DNA from: Papio anubis
Taxonomy: Eukaryota > Chordata > Mammalia > Primates > Cercopithecidae
Direction: 5' to 3'
Assembly: GCF_008728515.1 (NCBI RefSeq)
Contig: NC_044996.1
Span: 121,141,779 to 121,205,778, forward strand
DNA length: 64,000 nt
Positions 23,325 to 36,003 of this stretch are shown here, piece by piece (the stretch's first letter is position 1; each line of letters begins with the position of its first letter). The position numbers and the translations under genes were made by a program. The notes beneath the pieces were generated by a model. It ran no database searches. It saw nothing but the letters and a program-made list of their open reading frames with translations, and had not been told where the DNA came from.

Positions 23325-23635
23325 TTTTTCTTTCTTTCTTTTTTTTTTTTGTTGAGACGGAGTCTTGCTCTGTCGCCCAGGCTGGAGTGCAGTGGCCGGA
23401 TCTCAGCTCACTGCAAGCTCCGCCTCCCGGGTTCACGCCCTTCTCCTGCCTCAGCCTCCCGAGTAGCTGGGATTACAGGCGCCCGCCACCTCGCCCGGCT
23501 AGTTTTTTGTAGTTTTTAGTAGAGACGGGGTTTCACCGTGTTAGCCAGGATGGTCTCGATCTCCTGACCTCGTGATCCGCCCATCTCGGCCTCCCAAAGT
23601 GCTGGGATTACAGGCTTGAGCCACCGCGCCCGGCC
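23325..23635 (-). repeat. AluYR-like insertion in an Alu tail
   Basis: The host word gagactccatctc is duplicated at 23312-23324 and 23636-23648. The body has 'gtggccggatctcagctcac' and 'caggcttgagccaccgcg'. Confidence 0.95.
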
Positions 23636-23689
23636 GAGACTCCATCTCAAAAGTAAAATAAACTCTTCTAAAATCAAAAGTTTACTTTA

Positions 23690-24240
23690 TTAAAAAAAAA
23701 AAGATGACCCCAAATACTTGGAAAAACAAAATAGAACTTCTAGAAATAAAAAAACAGTAAGCAAAACTGAAAATTCAATGGATAGGTTTAACAGTAAATA
23801 ACACAGAGATGAAGAAAGAATAGCCAATTGGAAGATGGTTCAGAAAACATTATCCAGAATTTAGCATACAGACAAAATATGAAGGAGAAGTTAACATGGG
23901 AAATGATGTGAGAAGTCTAACATACATGTAGTTGGAGTTCCAGAAGGAAGAGAGAGCAAGAATTAGGTAGAGGCATATTTTCAAGTGATAGAAGCTGAGA
24001 TAAAAGACATTGATCCGTATATTCCAAAAGCCCAATGCATCACAAATAGGACTTTCTAAAGGAAATCCATACCTAACACATCACATCAAAACTGAAGAAA
24101 AAAATCTTCAAAAATAAAAATTTAAAAACAGTCATGAAAGATATATTACCTACAAAGAAGAAACAGTGGACTTTTTGACAAAAATAATGAAAACATAATT
24201 TCAGTGAGCTCAAAGAAAATAACAATCTATACTTAGTGAA
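23690..24240 (+). mobile_element. old L1M internal fragment
   Basis: 'actgaaaattcaatggatag', 'gaagctgagataaaagacat' and 'acaaagaagaaacagtggac' resemble degraded L1M. A second, similar fragment follows at 24870. Confidence 0.6.
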
Positions 24241-24265
24241 AATGTCCTTCAAGAATAAATGAGAA

Positions 24266-24450
24266 GGCCAGGCGCGGTGGCTCACGCCTGTAATCCCAGC
24301 ACTTTGGGAGGTCGAGGTGGGTGGATCACCTGAGGTCAGGAGTTCAAGACCAGCCTGGCCAACATTGTGAAACCCCGTCTCTACTAAAAATATAAAAATT
24401 AGCCAGGGTGTGGTAGTGCACATCTGTAATCCCAGCTACTCGGGAGGCTG
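24266..24450 (+). repeat. Alu missing its 3' end but with target duplications
   Basis: It starts at the normal 5' end (ggccaggcgcggtggctcac) and stops within the second monomer at 'cgggaggctg', without a tail. agaataaatgagaa flanks both sides (24252-24265 and 24451-24464). Confidence 0.92.
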
Positions 24451-24574
24451 AGAATAAATGAGAAAAAGAAGAAAATTAGACAATAGAAGTAGGACCACAG
24501 AGATTCAGATGAGGTTATTAGATTTCAATTTAAAAAGTACTGTGGTTAATATGTTCAAAGACTTAAAATATTTA

Positions 24575-24866
24575 GGCTGGGCATGGTGGCTCACGCCTGT
24601 AATCCCAGCACTTTGGGAGGCCAAGGCAGGTGAATCACTTGAGGTCAGGAGTTTGAGACCAGCCTGGCCAACATGGTGAAACCTCCTGTCTATGAAAAAC
24701 ACAAAAATTAGCCAGGCGTGGTGGTGAACGCACGTAGTCCCAGCTACTCGGGAGGCTGAGGCAGGAGAATCACTTGAGCCCGGGAGGCAGTGGTTGCAAT
24801 GAGCTGATATCACACCACTGCACTTCAGCCTGGGCAACAGAGCAAGACTCCACCTCAAAAAAAATT
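24575..24866 (+). repeat. Alu, AluS-like
   Basis: Full dimer from ggctgggcatggtggctcac to an A7 then T6 tail. Confidence 0.93.
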
Positions 24867-24869
24867 TTT

Positions 24870-25620
24870 TGGCAAAAAATTAGAAACTGTTAAAAGAACC
24901 AAATGGAAATTGAGAACAAAAAAATACAGTAACTGAAATTAACGTGATCGATAGGTTTAACAGTATATTATACACAGCTAACGAAATAATTGATGAACTG
25001 GAAGATAGATGAAGAGAAAAAAAATGCATGACAAAGTACAGAAGGAAAAAAAGAAGAAAACAGTGTAAGAAACATAGGTTACAATGAGTAGATCTAACAA
25101 AGGGTAATTGGAGTTCCAGCGGGAAAGAAGAGATAAATTGGAACAAAGGCAATATTTTGGAGATATGGCTGACAATTTTCTAAAACAAATGAAAGATGAG
25201 CCATATATTTAAGAATCAATATTAATCTAAAGCAGGATAAATACAAATAAAGCCACAGCTAGGTACATCACAGTCAAACTGCTAAAAATGAAGAAAAAAT
25301 CTTAAGACACATACACACACACGCACACAATTACCTTCAAAGAAGCAATAGGACAGCTAGTTTCCCAACAGAACAAGTTCGAAGAAAATAAAATGAGATC
25401 TTCAAAGTGTTGAGAGAAAACAACTGCCTATCCCAAATTATATATTCGTTGGAAATAACCTTCAAAATTGAAGGTGAGAGAAAAATATTTTCAGACAAAA
25501 GGCTGACAAAATTCCTTAAAGGAAATACTAAAAGGTATCCTTCAGGCAGAAAGAAGGTGATCCCAGATGAAAGTTTGTATTTGCAGGAAGGAATGAAGAG
25601 AAACTGAAATTGTAAATATG
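24870..25620 (+). mobile_element. old L1M internal fragment
   Basis: 'gataggtttaacagtatatt', 'atggctgacaattttctaaa' and 'acaaaaggctgacaaaattc' fit L1M. It parallels the fragment at 23690 (shared gataggtttaacagta). A short CA-rich run lies at 25308-25330. Confidence 0.6.
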
Positions 25621-25670
25621 TGGGCTGTTCTAAATTAATACTGACAGTATAATACAATAAAAATAATGTC

Positions 25671-25958
25671 AGCCAGGCGCAGTGGCTCACACCTGTAATC
25701 CCAGCACTTTGGGAGGCCGAGGCAGGCGGATCACAAAGTCAGGAGATCGAGACCATCTTGGCTAACATAGTGAAACCTCATCTCTACTAAAAATAAAAAA
25801 AATTAGCCAGGCGTGGTGGTGGGTACCTGTAGTCCCAGCTACTCGGGAGGCTGAGGCAGGATAATGGCGTGAACCCGGGAGGCGGAGCTTGCAGTGAGCT
25901 GAGATCGCGCCACTGCACTCCAGCCTGGGCGACAGAGCGAGACTCCGTCTCAAAAAAA
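25671..25958 (+). repeat. AluY
   Basis: 'gagaccatcttggctaaca' and 'atggcgtgaacccgggag'; aaaataatgtc flanks both sides. Confidence 0.94.
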
Positions 25959-27589
25959 GAAAATAATGTCTTGTGAGGCTTAATATACACTGCTATAATG
26001 GCATAAAGGTCAGGAGAGGGTATAAATGAAGTGTTCTAGAGTCCTTGCATTGTCTGGGAAGTAGGCAAATATGCCAGTTAACATTAGACTTTAACGAATC
26101 AAAAATGCATGTTGCAATCTCTCTTACAACTACAGCCCATCAGTTTTACTCCTGGGTACATGCCCAAGAAAAATGTGTGAGCATGTGCACCAAAAGAGAA
26201 GTGTAAGAATGTTCCTAGCAGCGGTATTTGACATACCCCCAGATGTCGACAGAGAAAAATAAGTTGTAGTAGATTCATCCAATGGAACAAAACAGAATCA
26301 GGGAGTTCCAGAAAGTCTCCATGGTTTGACAATCTTTCCCAGCACTGCCTCTGGAATGAATAGACTTGCTTCACTCCGTTTAGGATTAAAGGATTAAAAG
26401 TTCCGGAGGAGTGAGTCACCCTCACATACTTTCGGCAACATGCTGGCACCTTGGCTCTGTTGATGAGATTAGAGGAAGAATCTGGAAGATGTTGCCTTCA
26501 GGGGCCTCTTCATTTCTGTAGTGGGAGTTCTGCTAGATCCTCGATTTATCATTCCACCAAGATGGTGCACGCCTAGTGAACTGGCCAGAGGTAATCAGGC
26601 GTGCTGTCAGGAAGGATGAATGGATGTGGGTGGTACCGCCTTCCCCCACAAAACAGTCCATCCCTTTGGACGTAGCTTCCCATAGATATACTTTCCAAAA
26701 TTCTGTTGCCTAAAATAGTGTGATTTTTTTCCCCTTACAACATAAAATGGACTCAAATTTCCCAAAGAGAGACACACCAAAGTCTCCTCCATCTCTGCAC
26801 CCAACTCCAAGATACAGATATTTGGATCAGACCTGTGCCTCTTCTAATCCCATCACAATTCTGTAACCTGTGGTCTAAATAGCAAGTTTATCCATATTGA
26901 GGAAAAAGGAGCCAAAGAGATGAGAAATTCTTTAAAACGTATAAACATATATATTTGGCAAGGAAGAAAATTCGAGGATCAGCAACAGTCTTTATGTTTG
27001 CAAGTAGCTATGAGGCTCCTGTCCTCCCTCGTGCAATCCAAATTCCTCTTCCCTTGCTGGTGTGAGGTGTCCCAAGCTTTACTTCCTGAGGGTCTATGCC
27101 CTTGTTAGTCCTGCCTATTTGGATATTCAGTGGTATTCCATTAACTGTTACCTAGGGACGCCCCCTGAGTTCCAGTCATCCTCTGTCCTGCCCCCATGGT
27201 GCAACGGCAACCTATTTTGATTTTACACTGATTGGAGGCCATCAGTCCAGCCAATGTCCTAACCCTGTTGTCATTGCCTTCACACAGTGGTGTGAGCAAG
27301 CACTTTGTGGACTGCACAGCCCCAGTGGCTCTCTCTAGATTAGTGACCTTGCTGAAAGCAGTGACTCCTCTTCACCCCAGAGGGAGAGGCTGTATGTGAT
27401 CTCAGTTTCTCACAGTCTTCCCCCAGTGCCATCAACAGTGGCAGCTTATGTTCTCAGAACTGGTATGCAACTCCCCCAGGTAGTTGGCACCAAGGCTAAA
27501 ATCAATTCCCCATCCCCCTGTCCCCACACAGACACACACAACTCCTCTCATAAGAGCTCTGTAAAAAAGGGGAGGACCTGCCAATTAAT
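25959..27589. other. intergenic, partly old L1
   Basis: 26100-26270 has an L1M-like part ('tttactcctgggtacatgcc', 'aatgttcctagcagcggta'). The rest shows no named repeat or exon. Open frames here are short and have no recognisable domain. Confidence 0.5.
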
Positions 27590-28230
27590 ATATGAAAAGA
27601 TTGTCAACTTCACTAATAACCAGGGGAATGCAAACTAAAACAACAAGAAATCATTTTCACCTGCCAGACTGGAAAAATATGACATTTTGGCAAAGATTGG
27701 GGCAAACAGGCAATTTCATTACTGCAGGACGTATAAATTGGCACGGTTATTTTGGTGAGCAATTTGGGAGTGTCTCTAAGACTTAAAAATGTTCACGTGA
27801 CTTCCTCTCCCCAACATTTCCTCTCTTCGGTGTCTTCCCTAGAAAAGGACACTCTGACATGGACAAGCAGGGGGTGTTCACTGTAGCATCGTGTAGAAAA
27901 ATGAAAATCTGGAAACAACCTAGAAGTCATCAGTGGGAAAATAAGTTTTCATTTTTTATAGCTAAGAATTAACTAGATCCACATGTATCAACAGAGATTT
28001 CAAAACTGAATGAGATGGTTGAGTGGAAAAACGCGAGGAATGAAAAAAGTGAATGATATGGAAGGAGAGTATCATTGTTGCAAAAACAAACACGTGTGTT
28101 TATGTAATTTATTTTTTTTATGTCTGGAAAGACTTACTCCAAACTCATAACTGAGGGTGGGAGGAGAGGGACCTAGATCAAGTTATTGTCAAAGAGGACT
28201 CTATTTATAACATACTTATTTTCATAAGGA
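27590..28230 (+). mobile_element. old L1M 3' fragment
   Basis: 'ggggaatgcaaactaaaaca', 'aggacgtataaattggcacg' and 'tggaaacaacctagaagtca' follow the L1 ORF2 end and 3' UTR order with heavy divergence. Confidence 0.7.
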
Positions 28231-28544
28231 GAAGGTATTTATGTTATATTCTTGCAACAGAAAATTAATGATAAAAAATAATACATGTTACTCTGGAAAG
28301 TGTACCTAAACTTCAAACACTCACTCACATGGTATATGATTAAGATTTACCTTTTGTGACATCCCCTTTGCAGGACTACAGACTGAGTGGCCCCAGAAGC
28401 TTCCAGAAGTATTCCCCTGGGAACACAAGGTCTAACAGGCTAAACAGGCAAGCACAGTAGAAAGTTTTTACTGAGGCTTATGAAGCCAAATTCAAACAGG
28501 AAACTTCTAAAGCTTTTGAAAATCCATCAGAATTAGTTTGGGCC

Positions 28545-29420
28545 CCTGAATTAGTTACCTACTGCTGCATAACAAATTATCCTAAAATGTAATGGCTCAA
28601 AATGACACATTTCTTTTCTCACAGTTTCTATGCTGCAGGAATCAGGGTCTCTCCCAGGGCTGTAATCAGAATGTTCACTGGGGCTGCTGGCTCATCTGAG
28701 GGTTTCACAAGGGAAGGATCTGTTTGCAAATTCACTCACGTGGTTGTTGGCCAGATTCCGTTTCTCACAAGCTGTTGGACTAAGGGCCTTGGTTCCTCTG
28801 AGGAAGTCAGTTTCTTGCTGGTTGTTGGCCAGAAGCTGCTCTCAGTTCCCGGCCATGTGAACCTCTGCATGGGGTGGTTGACAGCATGGTAGCTGGCTTC
28901 CTCAGAACAAGCACGCAAGAGGCAGGCATCAGAGAAAGACAGTTTGCAATCAAGACAGAAGCCACAGTCTTGGCCAGGCACGGTGGCTCATGCCTGTAAT
29001 CCCAGCACTTTGGAAAGCCGAGATGGGTGGATCACTTGAGGCCTGGAGTTCAAGACCAGCCTGGCCAACGTGGCAAAACCCTGTCTTTACAAAAAAAAAA
29101 TACAAAAATGAACCGGGAGCGGTGGCATGCGCCTATAGTCCCAGCTATTAGGGAGGATGACTTGAGCCCAGGAGGTCGAGGCTGCAGTGAGCTGTGACCA
29201 TGCCACTGCACTGCAGACTGGGCGACAGAGCACGACTGTGTCTCAAAAAAAAAAAAAAAAAAAAACAGTCACAGTGTTTTGTAACCTAATCTCAGATGGG
29301 ATATCCCATCGTTTTTGTCCTATTCTGTTCATTAGAAGCAAGTCACTAATGAGCCCGCACTCAGGGGATCCAGGTCAGAAGCTGCCTGTCATAGCCTCAC
29401 GGGAATTCTGTGTTCCGTTC
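28545..29420 (+). repeat. old interspersed repeat split by an Alu, family not assigned
   Basis: 'agttacctactgctgcataa', 'gtggttgttggccagattcc' and, after the Alu, 'gtaacctaatctcagatggg' and 'ttagaagcaagtcactaatg' belong to one widespread mammalian repeat I recognise but cannot name. The two halves are colinear. Confidence 0.6.
28972..29265 (+). repeat. Alu, AluS/J-like
   Basis: Inserted in the old repeat, with acagtc on both sides. Part of the second monomer is missing ('attagggaggatgacttgag'). Confidence 0.92.
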
Positions 29421-30079
29421 CAGCTGTGTTAACATGGGGCTAGTGGGATAGGGGGAAGGGAAGGGAGGGAATACTCCAAAAGAGTCCTGAAAGAATTTCT
29501 GTCGTTGTCAGAGAAAATATTAGTATATCCAGTAGGTGGCACCCATCGCTGTGAACAAGGGTCCCCATCCCCTTGAAAATAGCATCTAACACAACAGACT
29601 CTGGGAATAAAGATTTCAGCAGTCAATCAACTATTCTTGTTAATAGGGAATTTTTGCATATTATGCAATTGTTCTTTTAAAAGTTAATGATTCATTTCTG
29701 TTCTGTTACCATTCGAAGTGATTTATATGATTTTCTTTTTTACATTTTCTTGTGGATTTTGGCGCGTATGGTGGCAAATTCTATCATAAGGACGTGTAAA
29801 GTTTTTTGCATGGAAGCCAGGGTGTTTCACTAAGGGTCCCTTAAGTTAGCATCACAACTGATCGATTCAACATGTGATCATTTGTGCCTAACAAAATATA
29901 CTTCCACAAGACATGGCTGTGCCATTCACGATGCACCAATTCATAACTTTTAAACCTTTCTTCGTATGGTTAAAATATCTAGGTTGTTAGAAATATTAAA
30001 GATCATCTAGCCGTGCTTTTCTACCTATCGTATGTGACTTATTCGTGGATCAAAATAACTTGGAGGATTTTGATAAGTA
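29421..30079. other. intergenic, no gene seen
   Basis: No named repeat. It contains the CTCF-core match at 29529-29542 and an AT-rich tract near 29640-29760. Confidence 0.5.
29529..29542 (+). promoter_or_regulatory. perfect CTCF core match
   Basis: CCAGTAGGTGGCAC fits the CTCF core CCASYAGRKGGCRS at all 14 positions and lies outside any Alu. A single motif match predicts binding only weakly. Confidence 0.5.
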
Positions 30080-30153
30080 AATTTATATCACAATTTTTCT
30101 TGGTAAATGGTAAAATGTACATAACCTAAAATATATCACTGTAATTGCTTTAA

Positions 30154-30483
<330 letters not shown>

Positions 30484-30801
30484 AGTTGTTTAAATAGATA
30501 CAACTATTTCCAGAGCTTTTTCATCATCCCAAGCAAAAACTGTAGCATAGGCAATAGCTTCCCATTCTTTCTTTCCTCAGCCCCTGGTAACCTCTATCCT
30601 TCTCACTGTCTCTACGAATTTGCCTATTCCAGATGTTTCATATAAGTGGATAATATATTATTTGTCCTTTTACATCTGGTATGTTTCATTTAACACAGCA
30701 TTTTCAAGGTTCATGTTGTAACGTATATCAGAACTTTAGTTCCTGTTTTCAATTCTTTGGGGTATATACCTCAGAGTGGAAATATTGGATCATATGGTAA
30801 T

Positions 30802-31101
30802 TTTTTTTTTTTTTTTTTTTTGAAACAGTCTTGCTCTGTCGCCTAGACTGGAGTGCAGTGGCACGATCTCAGCTCACTGCAACATCCACCTCCTGGGTTC
30901 AAGTGATTCTCCTGCCTCAGCCTCCCGAGTAGCTGGGACTACAGGCATGTGCCGCCACGCTTGGCTAATTTTTGTATTTTTAGTAGAGGCAGGATTTCAC
31001 CATGTTGGTCAGGCTGGTCTCGAACTCCTGACCTCAAATGATCCACCCACCTTGGCCTCCCAAAGTGCTGGGATTACAGGTGTGAGCCACCGCGCCTGGC
31101 C
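30802..31101 (-). repeat. Alu in the L1
   Basis: A perfect 15-bp duplication, ggatcatatggtaat, flanks it (30787-30801 and 31102-31116). Confidence 0.95.
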
Positions 31102-31672
31102 GGATCATATGGTAATTCTATGTTTAACTTTTTAAAAACCACCATATTGTTTTCCATAGCTGCTACACCATTTTACATTCCTACCAGCAATATACAAGGG
31201 TTCCAATTTCTCCACATCCCCATAACACTTGTTATTTTCCGTTTTTTTTATAATAACCATCCTGGTGGGTATGAAGTAGCATCTCATTATGGTTTTAATT
31301 TGCATTTACCTAATGACTAATGATGTTGAGCATCTTTTCATGTGCTTTTGGTCCATGTGTAAGTCTTCTTTGGAGAAATGTCTATTTAAGTCCTTTGCCC
31401 ATTTAAAAATTGGGTCATTTGCTTGTTCTTGAGTTGTAGGAGCTCTTTATATTTTTTGGATATTAAACCTTCATCATATGTATGATTTGCAAATACTTTC
31501 CCCCATTTCACGGGTCATCTTTTCACTTTCTTGATAGTGTCCTCTGAAACATGCAAGCTTTTAATTTCGATGAAGTTCAATTTATCTATTTTTTCTTTTG
31601 TTTCTTGTGCTTTTAGTGCCATATTTAGATAAATGAATGTCTTCATGAAATACAATAGAAAAATCACAATGT

Positions 31673-31975
31673 GGCCAGGCACAGTGGCTCATGCCTGTAA
31701 TCCCAGAACTTAGAGAGGCCAAGGTGGGTGGGTCACTTGAGCTCAAGAGTTCGAGACCAGCCTGGGCAACATGGGGAAACCCTGTCTCTACAAAAAAATA
31801 CAAAAATTAGAAAGGTGTGATGGTGTGCACCTGTAGTTCCAGCTACTCAGGAGGCTGAGGTGGCAGAGGTAGGAGGATCACTTGTGCCTGGGAGGCAGAG
31901 GCTGCGGTGAGCTATAATTACGCAACTGCACTCCAGCCTGGGCGACAGAGGAGACCCTGACTCAAAAACAAAATC
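31673..31975 (+). repeat. Alu, first of a head-to-tail pair
   Basis: J/S-like dimer ending 'ctgactcaaaaacaaaatca', directly followed by a second Alu. Confidence 0.92.
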
Positions 31976-32283
31976 AGACCGGGTGTGGTGGCTCACGACT
32001 GTAATCCCAGCACTTTGGGAGGCCGAGGCGGGCATATCACCTGAGGTCAGGAGTTCAAGACCAGCTTGGCCAACATGGTGAAACCGTCTCTATTAAAAAT
32101 AAAAAAATTAACTGGGCATAGTGGCAGGCACCTGTAGTCCCAGCTACTCAGGAGGCTGAGGCAAGAGAATCACTTGAACCCAGGAGGCAGAGGCTGTAGT
32201 GAGCCGAGATTGTACCACTGCACTCCAGCCTGGGCAACAGAGTGGGACTCTATCTCAAAAAAAAAAAAAAAAAAAAAAAAAAA
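31976..32283 (+). repeat. Alu, second of the pair
   Basis: Dimer from gaccgggtgtggtggctcac with a tail of about 28 A. aaatcacaatg before the first Alu and aaattcacaatg after this one bracket the pair. Confidence 0.92.
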
Positions 32284-33204
32284 ATTCACAATGCCTTACA
32301 CATAGGGTAAACATTGTTTAATGAAACTCTTGTCTCAGTTACACGTGTGTATCATGAATGAACGTCTATGTAAAACGTATTTCTTCTTACAGGTCACAAT
32401 GAACATGTTTTGAAATTCATCAGTGTAATTTCCTGTCACATACTTAAATATTCTCCATCTTCCTTCTACTTAAACATAGAAGCCTGTCACGGTGTGGAGC
32501 TTGCTCCCTTCCAAGGTAGCCTCCTGGCATTTAGATACAAATTTCAAATGGATCACATGCACCTAAATCCCTTCCAAATGACTGAAATCACAGGAAAAAA
32601 ACATTTTAAAATTATTTATGTATAATACCACTAGAAAGCCAAACACTGCAAACCAAAACATTTGAGGAACTCTTGAAGGAAAAATATAAGGTGAGAACAA
32701 ACCCAAGAGGAAACTGAGGAGAGAGACTGGAAAAATTGGGGAGCAATAGATGGAGTGTGTGGGGGTCATGGGACAATCTTCCGGGTGGTTAATTTGAAGA
32801 CTACGTGTGGAATTCTTTCTCTCTCTCTCTCTCTCTCCCCCTGTCCCTTCTCCCCCTCCCATTTTCTCTAAGGGCTTGTGCTTACTCTTTGCCTAAAACT
32901 GTCCCCGGGGCCACCATTCCCCACTCTACTCAACCCCATAATCCTCAAAACAAGCTTTACTATCAGAGCCAGCATCCGTAGCCACACAAGCAGAAGTTCT
33001 CACACAGCAACACCAGCGCACAGACAAAAACCACGGAATACCCAAAGAAATCCATTGACATGAAAGACAGGCACCAAGCTGAACCAACACAAGACAGCTT
33101 ATGGAGAGACAGTTTTGTGTGTTTTTTTTCTTTCCACTCCACCTTGAGGAGCCCGCCACATCTCAAGATAGAGGTGATAAGAGGGCTTTTTAAAAACGTT
33201 AACT
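32284..33204. other. intergenic with a CT run
   Basis: No gene or named repeat is seen. A (CT)n microsatellite lies at about 32815-32837, next to a C/T-rich stretch. Confidence 0.5.
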
Positions 33205-33315
33205 GATCACACCTGTAATCCCAGCATTTTGGGAGGCCAAGATGGGAGGATCACTTGAGGCCAGGAGTTCAAAACAGCCTGGGCAGCATAGTGAGACCCC
33301 ATCTCAAAAAAAAAG
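33205..33315 (+). repeat. Alu left-monomer fragment
   Basis: 'tcacacctgtaatcccagca' to 'gtgagaccccatctc' plus an A tail; the 5' end is missing. Confidence 0.85.
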
Positions 33316-34032
33316 ACTAATTAAATGTTGAGAAGGACACATGAACTCTTTCAGCATAATTAAGTTCAAAATATACACCAACAGGAAGTTTTCCTTCACA
33401 GAAATGTCTGATTGCTTTATAACTATTTCACCCACAAGTCACGGCATCACAATGAACTCTTCCACTGTCGACTTCCACCTTCAGGACCCTACAGGTTTCT
33501 CCCCCTCACCCCTATCCAAGAGGGAAAGTGGATGGAGTACAGTGTAACCAACAGTCCATGACAGAAGAGGAGACAGGAAGATGAAAGAGGATAAAAGATA
33601 AAAAGACTAAGGAATATGGGGAAAGGGACAAAGATGGAAAGGAAATGGTTCAAGGAGGCCACTCTCAAATGGCTGAAGGACTGGACACAGGTACCTAAGA
33701 TGAGTTGAATGCATGAGGGCAAACTTTCCAAGATCTTCTTTAGACTCCATATGGCACAGAAGATGAAGGAAAGAACCAACTTTGTGTGTTTCCTTGGCTG
33801 AGGATGTGGGCATGCTACACGTTTTACCCTCTAATCACCCAGAAAACTTTGCTTTTTCCCAAGTAGAAGACAAAGACAGGAAAAGGTCATGCAGGGGATA
33901 GTTATTGACTGTCCTGTCCCTTCTCCAACAAAGCAAGAGGCATAGGGCCTGGGTTACATTTGGAGTGCCGTAAACCATCTTTGGGATTTAAGGTCTGATA
34001 CTCGGATGGACTTCAGATTAAAAGTTGCATGC
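33316..34032. other. intergenic, no gene seen
   Basis: The sequence is purine-rich around 33560-33660. No exon or repeat family is recognised. Confidence 0.5.
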
Positions 34033-34369
34033 TGGTTGGGTGTCGTGGCTCACTCCTGTAATCCCAACACTTTGAGAGGCTGAGGAAGGAGGATCACTTG
34101 GGCCCAGGAGTTCAAGACCAGCCTGGGCAACATGGTGAAACTCCACCTCTACAAACAAAATAATAAAAAATTAGCTGGGCATGGTGGTGCACACCTGTAG
34201 TCCCAGCCACTCGGGAGGCTGAGGCAGGCAGATCGCTTGAACCCGGGAGGTCAACAAGGCTGTGGTTAGCTGTGATCTCACCACTGCACTGTAGCCTGGG
34301 CAACACAGTGAGACCCTGACTTATAAAAACAAAAAACAAAAAACAAAAACAAAAAAAACAAAAAAAAAA
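34033..34369 (+). repeat. Alu, AluJ/S-like, long compound tail
   Basis: Diverged dimer; the tail is about 45 bases of aaaaac units. Confidence 0.91.
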
Positions 34370-34644
34370 CCTTTCACGCTAAACCTGCACCAGAAAACAT
34401 TTTCACCATGTTTCACGAACAATGATGTCAAAAAACAGGAGCTGCCCAGCTCAAGCCATGATAATTCTGACATTAACCCCAGATAGCCCGAGAGAGAGAC
34501 ATTGTGAAGTCTGGTATCAGAGTGGTACATCTGGGGAGAATATGCTGTTTGAATTGTATATACCAGAGAGAAAACCAAACATATGTGATATTATGTAAGT
34601 CTACCAAACTGAGAAAATCCATTATCTTTTTAAAACCTAATCTT

Positions 34645-34844
34645 GGCCAGGCGTGGTGGCTCACGCCTGTAATCCTGGCTACAAGCGCCCGCCACCATGC
34701 CAGGCTAATTTTTTTGTATTTTATTAGAGGCGGGGTTTCACCATGTTAGCCAGGATGATCTCGATCTCCTGACCTCGTGATCCACCTACCTCGGCCTCCC
34801 AAAGTGCTGGGATTACAGGTGTGAGCCACCACGCCTCACCCCTT
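34645..34844. repeat. fold-back Alu (plus-strand head joined to a minus-strand Alu)
   Basis: It opens with a plus-strand head, ggccaggcgtggtggctcac...gtaatcc, and at about 34679 switches to minus-strand Alu sequence (caagcgcccgccaccatgcc) that runs to ggattacaggtgtgagccac. The two ends are inverted copies of about 30 bases, so the unit can fold into a hairpin. Confidence 0.9.
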
Positions 34845-34850
34845 ATTTAT

Positions 34851-35146
34851 ATTTTTTTGAGACAGAATATCATTCTGTCACCCGGGCTGGAGTGCAGTGG
34901 CATGATCCAGGCTCACTGCAACCTTGACTTTCTGGGGTCAAGTGATCCTCCCACCTCAGCCTCCCAATTAGGTGGACCACAGGTGCAGACCACAGGTGCA
35001 CACACACCTGGCTAATTTTTGTATTTTTAGTAAAGACGGGGTTTCACTATGTTGCCCAGGCTGGTCTCAAAATCCTGGTATCAAGTGATCCACCCGCCTT
35101 GGCCTCCCAAAGTGCTGAGACTATAGTCGTGAGCCACTGCATTTGG
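34851..35146 (-). repeat. Alu, AluJ/S-like
   Basis: T-rich head to 'gagccactgcatttggca'. A partial internal duplication, ccacaggtgcaga/ccacaggtgcaca, lies at 34977-35000. Confidence 0.92.
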
Positions 35147-36003
35147 CAAGATGACCAGTTTAAGAAATTGAAGTTGCTTCTGGATGGGGGACAGGGGATC
35201 CATGACCAACATGCCTGCACTCACTCAGGGTCCTATTGGGCTCCACCAGTGCCATCAGCTCCCTGGGACTTAGCAGCCTCTGTGAGGCTTGTGACCACAT
35301 AGGCTTACCAGAAACAAATTAGTAAGAAGTACCTCTTAAGGTACCAGATCGGAAGGCTTGATCTGTGATTAGAGGTGCCAATGAAATGGTAAACGGGTGA
35401 AAGCCCCAAGAAGTGAATATCAATTAAGTGACTCCCGTGTGAGAGTTGTTCATGAACCTTAGGTCACCAAAATTGGTTTTGGTTTTGATTTTTGAGGGCT
35501 GCCTTATACCCCCAGAGAGAATAGCAGAATGGACAACTGCTGAAATTCATAGGCCCAATTTATCAGCACAGGTTGGTGAGAAAGGAGAAAGGGCACCCCT
35601 ATTCAGATTGGAAGAATGACCACAGCAGGCATCTACTGGGGAAGAAGCCAGCAAGGCTAGAAGAACCAGAGGCACCAGGAGCAGCAGCTCTCAACCTCGG
35701 CTGCACAGAGTCACCTGGGGAGCTTTTTATACTGATGCCTTCCCCTCAAGAGATTCACCTTCAGTTGGCCTGGCCTGAGTCCTGCAAAGAGGAACTTTGA
35801 AAGGATCCCAGGTGAGTCTAGCATGCAGCTAGAGCTGAGAACCTCTGATGTAGATGAAGGGCCTATAATCCTAATTTATACTCAAGATGTATTCAGTTAT
35901 CTTGGACTTCATCATGATCTTCAGAATTCTCAGAGTTGGTACAGCTGATCTGAGGGAGAGGACAAGATTACCGTATCTGTTCTCCAAAAGCAAGCTTACA
36001 TGA
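35147..36003. other. intergenic; MER5-like patch
   Basis: A diverged MER5-like element spans about 35680-35850 ('agctctcaacctcggctgca', 'gctgagaacctctgatgta'). The rest is unassigned. Confidence 0.5.
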
